Source: Chrysomallon squamiferum
Lineage: Eukaryota > Mollusca > Gastropoda > Neomphalida > Peltospiridae
Assembly: GCA_012295275.1 (NCBI GenBank)
Contig: CM022665.1
Location: 44,803,652 to 44,823,651 of the forward strand
Direction: 5' to 3'
Length of the DNA: 20,000 nt
Shown here one piece after another: positions 9,556 to 19,068 of the stretch. The position numbers and the translations under genes are program-made. The notes below the pieces were generated by a model. The model saw nothing but the letters and a program-made list of their open reading frames with translations. It had not been told where the DNA came from and did not search any database. Positions within the stretch are counted from its first letter, which is position 1; every line of letters begins with the position of its first letter.

Positions 9556-9609
9556 CAATAAATGATGATGATGATAATAATAATCATTATCTTCATCATC
9601 ATCATCATA
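9483..9609. repeat. (AAT)n followed by inverted (GAT)n/(ATC)n hairpin
   Basis: A long AAT run (about 9487-9553) is followed by (GAT)4-5 near 9563-9574, a short AT spacer, and (ATC)n near 9592-9608 in the opposite sense. The GAT and ATC arms are complementary and can fold into a stem of at least 14 bp around the ATAATAATCATTAT centre. Confidence 0.88.
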
Positions 9610-9843
9610 GCAGCAGAACGAAGTAGTTATAATATATTTATGTATATAAAAAAAAAAATAAAGAAGGACCATAACTCTTATTTGACTAAATTCTAATTAT
9701 CGGCAATCACATTGGATAGTTTCCCTTTACCTTCTCGCGTCAAAATTCCCTAAATCTGTGCGATATTAGTTAGTTTATGGTCATAGGCTGCTATTTCTAT
9801 CAGTAATAATTTGCTCTTAATAAAATATTATTAACAATTTATA

Positions 9844-9960
9844 CGGCTAGGTGTATCTTTGTATAAAGACAAAGCCGAATACAGCAGTTGCAGTTTGGCT
9901 GGAATGTAAGCAGGATCGATCCCTCAGACTATCGCTCTTGATTCCAGTGGATCTGCTGTA
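9844..9960. other. Nested inverted repeats, possible structured RNA or palindromic element
   Basis: Two adjacent foldable units are visible. Unit 1 (9844-9877) pairs CGGCT with AGCCG and CTTTGT with ACAAAG. Unit 2 (9880-9960) pairs TACAGCAG (9880-9887) with CTGCTGTA (9953-9960), and inside it CTGGAAT (9899-9905) with ATTCCAG (9941-9947). The loop holds a perfect 10-bp palindrome GGATCGATCC (9913-9922). I do not recognise it as a tRNA, because the A- and B-box spacing does not fit. It could be a SINE fragment, a small folded element or coincidence. Confidence 0.4.
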
Positions 9961-10259
9961 GGACATTGTAAAAATAGTTTACATTAGAGAAAATTATTTT
10001 GTGGGGATAAGTAAGTAGGTATGTAGGTAAAGAAAACAAAGAATGAAAAATTGCAGAAATAAATAAAGCATTAATAAATAAATAAAAAATAAATAAATAT
10101 GAATGGTGATTTGTAAAAGGGTAAGTTTGTAAATAAATAAATGATGTTAAAAGTCGTTGTTTAAAAAGCATGTGAAAAATTAAAATCTATATTATTATAT
10201 TTACGTTTATCAATTTTGGATTGTTAAAAACCTAAAAAGACTGAGTTATCGTCTTTTCT

Positions 10260-10288
10260 CTTTATTTTTTATTTTTTTTTTTTTTTTT

Positions 10289-10329
<41 letters not shown>
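10260..10329. repeat. Poly(T) tract, about 70 bp
   Basis: Almost pure T with three A interruptions near its 5' part. On the minus strand it is a poly(A) tract, but no retroelement body is recognisable beside it. Confidence 0.93.
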
Positions 10330-10411
10330 CTCACCACCATAAAATAGAACAGTTTAGTGACGGATCTCAGAGTTTTAAAAACATCATGGCTAGTTTAAAA
10401 GAATAATTATA

Positions 10412-10423
10412 ATAAAAAAAATA

Positions 10424-10454
<31 letters not shown>

Positions 10455-10495
10455 TAATAGATAAGAAAAAATAACAAAAGAGAAAGAAAGAAAAT
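10412..10495. repeat. A-rich (AAAT)n and (AAAG)n tract
   Basis: An A run leads into (AAAT)n about 10430-10457, then loosely AGAAAG-type purine sequence to about 10495. Confidence 0.75.
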
Positions 10496-10678
10496 GAAAA
10501 CTAAATTATATAATCCACCTCTGTCAAATATTTACACAGAGATGAGTAACAAACAAACAAACAAGCTGTTTTCATCACAAAATATGTATTTATTGGCAAG
10601 TATCAGAGTGTAGATCAAAGACATGATTGAAAAACAAGATGACATGATAATACAGAACTAGCACTTTGAATAGATTCA

Positions 10679-10935
10679 AATAAATTAAAACAACACACCA
10701 TCACTTGAACAAATTAAAACACGGTTGTCTTAACATCTCCCGAACCAAATTAAACAAGTAAAAGGTTGTCATATACCTTCTTCATTTAAAACTGTACAAA
10801 GGGTTTTCGTAAGATCATCTTGAATTAAAATAGCAAATGGATTATCGTAACACCTTCCTGAATTAAAACAGTAAAGGATTTGCAATATTATCTGCTAGAA
10901 TTAAACCAGAATACGGTACGCCATGTTTTCTATAT
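10679..10935 (+). repeat. 38-bp tandem minisatellite, about 6 diverged copies
   Basis: The word AATTAAAAYAGYAAAGG and a following TTGTCATAACMYCTTCCTG recur with starts near 10711, 10747, 10784, 10822, 10860 and 10898. The spacing is 36, 37, 38, 38 and 38 bp. An additional partial copy lies near 10679. Copies differ at perhaps a quarter of positions, so the array is old. Related words continue irregularly to about 11480. Confidence 0.8.
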
Positions 10936-11111
10936 TACGTATGAACTGTTACGCATATATGACGTCACCTTTTCGAATGAAAACAGGAGAGACAGACCGA
11001 ATATCATCCCAGAAAATATAATTAGGAAATCTGAGATATATTTTCTGGAATGAGTAAAAAAAAATATTTGTCGCCACTCACAGGATAAATTAAAATATCA
11101 TTCTGTAATAA

Positions 11112-11163
<52 letters not shown>

Positions 11164-11568
11164 TTTCGCTCGACTGAACAGAAAAGTACTAAAGGTGCTT
11201 GTCAGATTAACTCCTGAAATAAATTTTAAAATAAATCATTGTCGCAGCCCTAACAAGAAAAAAAAAAAATCTTAATCTAAGTAGATTAAGGAATTTATCA
11301 AACAAGTCTCCTTGAATAAATAAAATAAAAGGAGACTGTCAAATTACCTCCTATTTTTTACTTCGAGGAACCAAAAAAACAATAAAAACCTAGGCGAAAC
11401 TAAAGCGCTGGAATGTAAGTTGAGTTAAAAAGCGCTTGTCATGAATGCCAAAGATTCAGTATTAATAATAGCAACGTCAAACCTTCTGGGAGGATGTAAG
11501 TTTTTATATGTAATACTGTAGATATGTCAAAAGACAAGGAAAGTGATGTGCTGCCAGTATGATGTCAG

Positions 11569-11570
<2 letters not shown>
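10936..11570. repeat. Degenerate continuation of the 38-bp repeat with embedded AAT tract
   Basis: Words such as GGATAAATTAAAATATCA (about 11083), TTGTCAGATTAACTCCTGAA (about 11200) and CTGTCAAATTACCTCC (about 11336) look like eroded copies of the 38-bp unit but without strict spacing. A perfect TGACGTCA lies at 10960-10967. A clean (AAT)n tract occupies about 11113-11162. No coding frame is seen. Confidence 0.5.
11113..11162. repeat. (AAT)n microsatellite, about 50 bp
   Basis: A nearly perfect AAT run flanked on both sides by words resembling the neighbouring 38-bp repeat. Confidence 0.95.

Positions 11571-11632
<62 letters not shown>
11571..11632. repeat. (AT)n microsatellite, about 62 bp
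   Basis: About 31 uninterrupted AT units, self-complementary and able to extrude as a cruciform. Confidence 0.97.
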
Positions 11633-11634
<2 letters not shown>

Positions 11635-12011
11635 GTACATATATATACAGATATGCATATACATAATTTTAAAAAAATCTCAGAAACCATTTAATATTTT
11701 CTAGATGTTCTTGACGTACATGAAAGATTCTATTTGTTATTTTAACTTTTTTAAAAAGATATAAATAAATACAATATATAAAAGGGCAAGCTATTGGCAA
11801 GCTTTGTAAGTGATGGAGATGTCAGCTAAAAATACATGACAGGATATGGAAAACAAAAATACCTCAGTGGAAATGAACAATGAAACTGACGTAACTCTAA
11901 ATTTGATCAGTATACACATACACTGAACAAAAACAAATTAGTGATGTGTGAAAAAAAGAGATTAATCTCAATGAAAAATTATATTAGAAATAAAGGAGAG
12001 GTTGTGTTATT
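11633..12011. other. Non-coding stretch, no gene seen
   Basis: AT-rich unique DNA without a coding frame, named repeat or RNA gene. Confidence 0.45.
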
Positions 12012-12015
12012 GGAA

Positions 12016-12266
12016 TGGTAGTTGTAGTATAACGTAGTCGTAGTGGTAGTTCTAGAAGGCAGAGAAAACGTAAAAAAAGAGAGAAGTAATAGATCGACAC
12101 GGTTTTGTGATAGCTGTGATAGTAGTATACGTTGTAGTTATTATTTGGTAGTCACAGTGGTTGAGGTAGCGGTAGTCGTGCTAGTAGCGACGGCGTTGTT
12201 ATTGTAGTAGTAGTAATGATGATGATGATGATGGTTTTCGTGGTTTAGTTGTAGTAGTATCGGTCG
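12016..12266. repeat. Degenerate GTA/GTT trinucleotide repeat with (GAT)n block
   Basis: GTAGTNGTAGT-type triplets recur in several clusters across 250 bp, and a clean (GAT)6 lies near 12216-12232. It is strongly degenerate and therefore old. Confidence 0.75.
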
Positions 12267-13152
12267 TAATTTAATGAGCTACGTTTAACAAGCGTATTTC
12301 GGAAACGGAACGCACACTGAAAAACAGTCTTAAAAACCATTTTAACCAAATATCGCCCAGATCTCATTAGTGGAAACCAGTGTATTTATATCTTGCACTT
12401 GATGGTCCTGATTTTATTCTTACGCCGTTGACATCGCGGCAATGAAACCGAGGCTGGGACTTGGTACATTTGGCGCCAAAACGTTTGATGTATTACTCGG
12501 AGATCGCGAAGGTCTTGCTAATGAAAATGTCTAACAGAGAAAAGACGCCATTTTCGTATACCAGTTGGTAAACAAATAGTAAACTGCAATACTTAATGAT
12601 AATTAACGACACCAACGACTTACTGATCATCAACACCGACGACGACGTCACTACAGCCTATATTTAAAAGTGGTTGTAACCATTATTAAACAATACAGTC
12701 CAGTAGTTACTATTAAGTTAAAACGGTCTATTTAAACAGTTTTGGTCAAAGGATTTAGCGAAGCCTTCTTCTGACGCGAAAATTTAACTGTTTTAATTAA
12801 CTGAATGAAATTTTACACGTGTTATACTGCTCTGGTAATACTGTGGTCAACGCAAAACAAAGAAGATTCCGTTTACGATGGCAGATATGAAGATGCAGTG
12901 TTGAGTAAATCATTTCATTTTGTCATTTTTAATCTTTGTGACCATCACAAAAGGGGTCTTTGGCGTGTATTATTTTCAAGGACATAAATGACTCTGAGAC
13001 CTCTATAGCTTTCCCGAACCGTGTATCTTTAAGAGGTGTATTAAATCTATTCCCTTATAAATTTCATAGTAAGTTTTCAAAACTGAATTAGTAAAATAGA
13101 TAAAACCGTTTTAAAGTGTAAATGTAGATGGGCCATGAGAAAGAATACTGAC
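12267..13152. other. Non-coding stretch with palindromic E2F-like site, no gene seen
   Basis: No convincing coding frame is present; a 60-codon frame at 12805-12987 has no supporting features. The sequence is less repetitive and slightly richer in CpG around 12420-12560. It includes the perfect 12-bp palindrome TTTGGCGCCAAA at 12469-12480 and a GACGCCATTTTCG at about 12545. These could mark an unannotated promoter or be coincidental. Confidence 0.4.
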
Positions 13153-13153
13153 A

Positions 13154-13192
<39 letters not shown>

Positions 13193-13198
13193 TATATA
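13154..13198. repeat. (TA)n(CA)n(TA)n microsatellite, left flank of inverted-repeat element
   Basis: (TA)n to about 13175, (CA)n about 13176-13192, and a short TATATA up to 13198 abut the CAGGGTGG terminus. The arrangement mirrors the (GT)n on the other side of the element. Confidence 0.92.
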
Positions 13199-13442
13199 CA
13201 GGGTGGTTCAAAAGTAGGTTGGCAGTATGTGGGTTATGGTTAGGATTATATTATTACAATGGTGTTCAGTATAACTATGGTATTTCCTGCTATATTATTT
13301 AAAATTTTATAACTACAATCATTTAAATTTAATCTGATTTCTTTTCAGATAATCCTACTTTTGGATCAAATATAATTGTATATATGTGTAATCCCAAAAT
13401 AAATGGTATCAATTTACTGTCCACCTACTTTTGGACCACCCT

Positions 13443-13443
<1 letters not shown>
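13199..13443. mobile_element. Small non-autonomous DNA transposon (MITE), about 245 bp
   Basis: Terminal inverted repeats of about 21 bp match at 20 of 21 positions. The left end, CAGGGTGGTTCAAAAGTAGG, starts at 13199. The right end (13423-13443) reads CAGGGTGGTCCAAAAGTAGG on the minus strand. The interior is AT-rich with no open frame, so it encodes no transposase. The end sequence and the adjoining TA on the left suit a Tc1/mariner-type element, but a clean TA duplication on the right is not seen (TGTA follows). An internal near-copy of the right end, CCTACTTTTGGATCA, lies at 13354-13368. It could be a MITE or a solo palindromic remnant. Confidence 0.75.
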
Positions 13444-13488
<45 letters not shown>

Positions 13489-13489
13489 C
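13444..13489. repeat. (GT)n microsatellite, right flank of inverted-repeat element
   Basis: About 20 GT units with one GTAT interruption near the start, ending in TATATCG. It is the reverse complement of the left-flank CA/TA structure. Confidence 0.93.
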
Positions 13490-14001
13490 GGTTTTGATAA
13501 TCTGAATACTTAAAACACATTATTGCCAAATCTAACTGGATGACGTCATATTGATCAGGTTAACAAAAGGAAGAAGTCTTTAAAAGATGAAAATAATGAC
13601 AGTAAAACGAGATGAATAATTTTACAAGTGATTTTTTAAAAACAATAACGAGTATTGAACTTTATGTGACAAATAGTTTTGAATACCCATAACTTGGTAT
13701 AGACACCGTTTTATTCATATGAAGAAAAAGTATAATTTATTTTAACTGGTGTTAACCTGAAATGATATTTGGTGTTCATTTTGCTATATCATGTAATGCT
13801 GTTTAAAGGGAAAAGGCAAGAAAATAGAGGACATTTTGGTTACGATTTTTTTAAATGAATCATTTCTATCAGACGTCTTTGAATATGTCTGAATTATCTG
13901 TTTTAAAACATATTCGTGTCTTTTTTTGTCAGTATATTTGTATTATTTATATTACAGTGAGTAAAAATACATTATATATATATATGTGTATTAATGTAGA
14001 C

Positions 14002-14027
14002 AATTCATATATATATATATATGAATT
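14002..14027. repeat. 26-bp perfect palindrome AATTCAT-(AT)n-ATGAATT
   Basis: The sequence is its own reverse complement from AATTCATAT at 14002 to ATGAATT at 14027. It is an AT repeat with unique palindromic ends. Confidence 0.85.
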
Positions 14028-14852
14028 AAGTTACTGTGTTTATGAGTATATGTATATTTTTTCGTTGCATATCCATATGAATATGTATGTGTGTATATAT
14101 CTTTGCATGCAATTTATATATGAGCCTATACATAAATAATGATTATATGCTTCATATTTGCACGTACATGTGTGAGAGAATCTGTATTAGTGCCAGCGAG
14201 TCTTAGAAGGACACTAATTTGTTTAAACTGGAATAACAATTATACTGAAGCTGCTTTTTTTTCAATAACAATCACATTATTACAGTTTCAAGTGATTTAA
14301 TTTGTAGTATGATCTGACGTCTGTGTTTCAAAAAATAATTTAATTGAATACAGAGAAATTAATTTAAATCATATTACATCGTTTCCTCTGACATTACATC
14401 AATATACATGGTTACAAAAACAGAGCGTAGGAAAATATGCAAATCTACATAATTTAAATATTTAACACATATTCAATATACATACAAAAAAAAATCCCAT
14501 GTAAATATAAAGGAATGATGCCAACAATTGTAATATTATTAACGCCATAGATAGAATGAAAATTTAGAAATGATCTCAAAATGATTTCTGACATGGTTAA
14601 TGCTGTTGTGTAGTTTGTTATTCGAAACTGAAATATTAACAAGAAATAATTCGTATTTATGTGTGTATAAATCATTCAGAAATGAGATTCGGATGTGTCG
14701 AATTCGAACATTGTATTCCATGGCGTAATAAAAACGTCAACAGCTTTTTTTTTTGTTCTTTTCCCATGGTAACAAAAAGCTAAAGATGATACACTGAACA
14801 GTTATATTCTGTCGTCATTCCGTGTTTACGTAACATGCAGTGTAGTTACGTA

Positions 14853-14888
14853 GTACAGTGACGTGATAAAGTACAGTGACGTAATAAA
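14853..14888 (+). promoter_or_regulatory. Tandem CRE-like sites in an 18-bp direct repeat
   Basis: GTACAGTGACGTGATAAA (14853-14870) is followed immediately by GTACAGTGACGTAATAAA (14871-14888), differing at one base. Each carries a TGACGT half-CRE. Binding or promoter activity is not demonstrated by the sequence. Confidence 0.45.
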
Positions 14889-15143
14889 AATATATCTCCT
14901 TCAGAGAATAAAATTTACTTTCACATAAATATAAATAAATTCGATTGTTTCAGTATTAACAGAAGAAGGCATCTTTTAACATGCGGACCTACATGACGTC
15001 AATTCGTACATTTATGTAATCGCTCTTTCTCTAGCATCAGTGTTTCTCAAATTTCGAATCCTTAAACCATAATTAGAAACAAATCTGAAATAAACTCTGA
15101 ATACTCGCCATTTTATATATTTTTCTCAATTACATGTTAACAT

Positions 15144-15181
15144 TTTTTTTTTTTTTTTTTTTTTTTTTCATTTATTATTAA

Positions 15182-15212
<31 letters not shown>

Positions 15213-15224
15213 TATATTTTTGTT
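15144..15224. repeat. Poly(T), (ATT)n and (AT)n composite
   Basis: Poly(T) about 15145-15168 is followed by (ATT)n to about 15204 and (AT)n to about 15220. Confidence 0.9.
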
Positions 15225-15639
15225 TTAAATTTATTTTTTTATTTTTTTGTTGTAGTTAATATATGTTTTCGCTAGAAAAAATTAATTTGTATATTTTTCC
15301 AAACTGTTACAAGAAATTACCAGTTTTGATCAATGATTAACTGCAATGACATTCTGTTTTATATGTTTCTATATAACTCACTGCCAACTGTGACATTTAG
15401 TTTTATGTATTTCTGAGTAACTCTCTGGCAGCCGTTTTGACAAAAGAAATTTCCCATCCATCACAAATTATGTATTTTTCAACACAAATGAGTATTGGGA
15501 GAAATCAGTTAGCAGCGACATATCAAGTGTCTTAATAATTATGGACAATTTTCTATGGCAAAAGACATTAGTTATTTGACAAACACTGATCTAAAAAAAA
15601 AAAAATTCAACATTTTCTCTTTGAAAACAAACAACAGAA

Positions 15640-16560
<921 letters not shown>

Positions 16561-16573
16561 ATGCTAAATATAA

Positions 16574-16857
16574 AATAAAATAATGACAATAATGATGATA
16601 ATGATAATGATGATGGTGATGTTGATGATGTTGATAATAATAATAATAATAATACCAATAATAATAATAACAATAATAATAAAAATAATAATAATAGCAA
16701 TAATAACAATAATAATAATAATAATTGCAATAACAACAATAATAATAATAATAGCAATAATAATAATAATAATATAAATAATAAAAATAATAACAATAAT
16801 AATAACAACAGTTGCAATAATAATAATAATAATAAAAATAATAACAATAATAATAGC

Positions 16858-16890
<33 letters not shown>

Positions 16891-16891
16891 C

Positions 16892-16925
<34 letters not shown>

Positions 16926-16936
16926 TAATAATAATA
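16574..16936. repeat. Long AAT-based trinucleotide array with GAT and CAA variants, about 360 bp
   Basis: GAT/AAT triplets (about 16583-16635) pass into AAT with interspersed CAA, GCAATA and AAAAT units, then into purer AAT from about 16858. Long poly-Leu, poly-Ile and poly-Met frames on both strands are artefacts. It lies within about 80 bp of the gene 2 stop codon, so it is probably transcribed as part of the gene 2 3' UTR. Confidence 0.93.
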
Positions 16937-17008
16937 CTCTTAAATCAACATAACCAGTTGCACAAATCAAGACAGTGTGACACACGCAGACTACGACACT
17001 TCACACTA

Positions 17009-18155
17009 TCAGAGATCGCTAGTCTGTACCGAAGACATGTCTAGAACGAGCCCGCGGTGCCTCAGGTAGTTCTGAAAGTCCACCACGCCCTTCTCCTCGT
17101 CCTCCAGCGCGGCCAGAGAGAACACGGACAGTTCCTCCGCGGACTTCGCTGACCCCTGGTTCGAGCTCAGAGTGTTGATGCTTGAGGACGCGCTCTTCGC
17201 CTGGGACAAGCCTTGCGGCTGCAGCGCGCCGTAGCTGAAGAGCTGTCGGTTGCCGCCCGAGGACAGGGCGTCTAAAGGGCTGGGCAGGTTCTGGGTGGGG
17301 ACGATGGAGCACGAGTGTTTCCTGCGGGGAGACACCTCCTGGGGCAGCTTGTGCTTCTTTCTGGAGAACACGTGCGGGACGCCCGACCGCGTTTCGTTCT
17401 CGAACGCCTTCATGTCCTCGACGAACGACAGCTCCGTCAGGTCGCTGCTGCGACGGCTCGGCTTCGTCCGTCTGACCCCGCCGTCGTAGTAGTTGCAGCT
17501 GGTGTGCCGGTCGCACTCGATGTTCAGCAAGGGCAGGATGTTCTGCGTCCCGCCGAGGCTGGACTGCGACGGCCTGTGCGAATTGCTGCTGCTGACGGAG
17601 TTGCTGAGTCGCGGCGAGTACGTCGATTGCATGCTGACGCCGTCGTTGCAGTCGAGCTCCTCCTCCTCCTCCTCGTCCTCGTCGTCCTCGTCCTCGTAGT
17701 GCTCGTCGTCCACGTGGGTCTGCGACGTCAGCCCCACCTTGCGCCTGCGCCTCAGTCCCGAGCGGAGGTCGCTCAGCAAGAAGTCGTCCGTCTGACACTC
17801 GGAATCGCACGTGAGCCGGGGAGAGACGACGTCGACCTCGTCTTCGTCGCCTCCGCCTCCGCACCCCATCAGCGACGACGTCTCCTCCGGACAGCTGGTG
17901 AGGTTCTCGCACAGCTCCTCTTCCTCCGTCTCCTGTCGCCTGCTCTTGAAAGACTGAGTCCGCGACCCTCGCCCCGACTGCTCGGCGACCGCGCTCGGTC
18001 GCTGGTGGAACATGTGTCGCTGGCTGAACGGCGAGGCGCCGTGCTGCAGGCTGAACCTCGTTCCCGTGTTGCGCAGGCGCTTCTCGTCCAGCGACTTCTG
18101 TCGCCAGCGGTCGCGCCAGTTGTTCGATTTGCAGAAGCCGTCGTATTTCCCGTCT
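17009..18155 (-). CDS. C-terminal 381 aa of a large protein (gene 2, last coding exon), unrecognised
   Basis: The frame runs from the splice acceptor at 18156 to TGA at 17009-17011, followed directly by TAG. It enters with one base of a split codon (intron phase 2). I cannot name the protein. The tail looks disordered: Trp/Arg-rich start (NNWRDRWRQKSLDEKRLRN, about residues 11-29), Gly-rich run near 97-102, basic RRRRK at 135-139, and an acidic run of about 20 residues at 149-168. Candidate basophilic kinase sites are RRSS at 234-237 and RRKHS at 277-281. The extreme C-terminus VQTSDL fits a class I PDZ ligand (Ser at -2, Leu at 0). No membrane segment lies in this exon. It resembles the cytoplasmic tail of a membrane receptor, channel or transporter, but that is inference. 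The exon is very GC- and CpG-rich against AT-rich flanks. Antisense and off-frame open frames over it are by-products of this GC bias. Confidence 0.78.
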
Positions 18156-18175
18156 CTGAAATAAATTAAATAAAT
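18156..18175 (-). promoter_or_regulatory. 3' splice acceptor of gene 2 last exon
   Basis: On the minus strand an AT-rich tract ends in TTATTTCAG, with the exon starting at 18155. Composition switches sharply to GC-rich coding sequence at this point, and the frame upstream becomes low-complexity hydrophobic. Upstream exons must lie beyond 20000, because none is visible from 18176 to the end of the window. Confidence 0.75.
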
Positions 18176-18279
18176 TAACAAGAAATTTTGTATACACAGA
18201 AAATGTAGCGAAGTCATTTCTTACAATGTCAGCTGCTTTTGTTTTAACCTTTTGTTTCCAGTAAATGTTATAAAATGTG

Positions 18280-18400
18280 ACCAATCAAAAATAATAACAG
18301 TAATAACGTCACAAACAACAATGATTATAATAACAGTAATAATAATAACATCATCAACGATAGCAGCATCAGTAACAACAAGAACAACTGCAACAATGGT
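18280..18400. repeat. Degenerate AAT/CAA/ATC trinucleotide tract
   Basis: Imperfect ATAATAACAGTAATAA-type triplets with CAT, CAG and AAC variants lead into the compound microsatellite that follows. Confidence 0.6.
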
Positions 18401-18436
18401 AAAAAAAAAAAAAAATAATAATAATAATAATAATAA

Positions 18437-18467
<31 letters not shown>

Positions 18468-18523
18468 AAGAAGAAGAAGAAGAAGAAGAAGAAATAAATA
18501 AATAAATAAATAGATAAATAAAC
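18401..18523. repeat. Compound microsatellite A - AAT - AAG - AAAT
   Basis: A poly(A) run (18401-18415) is followed by (AAT)n to about 18439, (AAG)n to about 18492 and (AAAT)n to about 18523. The order of the last three blocks equals that at 8863-9004. It lies in the presumed intron of gene 2. Confidence 0.95.
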
Positions 18524-19068
18524 AAACCCAAACAAGCAAAAAATAAAAAAAAATTCTTTAATAAAGCATTTCCTTTCTTATTAGAAATATCACAAGTCTC
18601 GTATGAAACTATTTTTTTTTTAAATAAGTATCCTGGAAAATATTTGGCTTTTTTTCTCCATTTTCTTTGAAGTTCAGTATACAAGTTTAAATATATGTCT
18701 GCTATTCTGGACTTAAACGTATATGTTAAGAAACAAAACCGAACATTCTCGTGAATTAAAAATATTTCATTTCGATTGTAAACAAACGTTTGATAGCATA
18801 GACACGAGTTTATTAACAGCACGAAGGTGAAACAGAAGAGAAATTTGTAATTAAACTATTTTATTATCCAAACTCAGATAATGAAAGCAAATAAAATATA
18901 GAGAGATGTTTCATTTCTGTAAAGGTGAGAAATAATATTTACTGATATCATTAATAAATGAATTAATAAGGTTAAAAATTAAACCAAATTGTTATTAATA
19001 ACAAAATAATTAAAACGTTAATAAATAATTATTTATTCTGTGATTGAGAAAATAATCTTCAGATGTAA

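Larger units (their letters stand above)
13490..15143. other. Non-coding AT-rich stretch, no gene seen
   Basis: No frame with coding character is present; open frames at about 13855-14139 and 14454-14721 consist of AT-driven low-complexity codons. Notable words are perfect TGACGTCA palindromes at 13541-13548 and 14994-15001. CRE-like sites in an 18-bp direct repeat lie at 14853-14888. Several (AT)n palindromes lie between 13970 and 14110. Confidence 0.45.

Noticed and set aside
9899-9960. Possible tRNA gene or tRNA-derived SINE around GGATCGATCC
   Set aside because: The B-box-like word lies only about 15 nt from an A-box-like word, the cloverleaf cannot be drawn, and no 3' tail or target duplication is visible.
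10260-10329. Poly(T) as the tail of a minus-strand retroposon
   Set aside because: No recognisable retroelement or SINE body adjoins it. The same holds for the poly(A) at 7618 and 19071, so these are treated as simple repeats.
12805-12987. 60-codon plus-strand frame
   Set aside because: Length is within chance expectation. There is no motif, no splice or polyadenylation context and no GC rise like that of the two accepted exons.
13855-14139. 94-codon Tyr/Ile-rich plus-strand frame
   Set aside because: It is driven by TAT/ATA-rich simple sequence and palindromes, with no domain-like content.
17724-17732. CGACGTCAG inside the gene 2 exon as another CRE site
   Set aside because: One base off the palindrome and located in CpG-rich coding sequence, where such words are expected, so it is not counted in the TGACGTCA excess.
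17315-18169. 284-codon plus-strand frame opposite gene 2, and a 421-codon off-frame on the minus strand
   Set aside because: Stop codons are scarce because the exon is GC-rich. The plus-strand frame has Arg/Val/Leu-rich unstructured content, and the minus-strand off-frame is Arg/Gly/Ala-rich. The 381-aa frame has the splice acceptor, natural composition and a plausible terminus.
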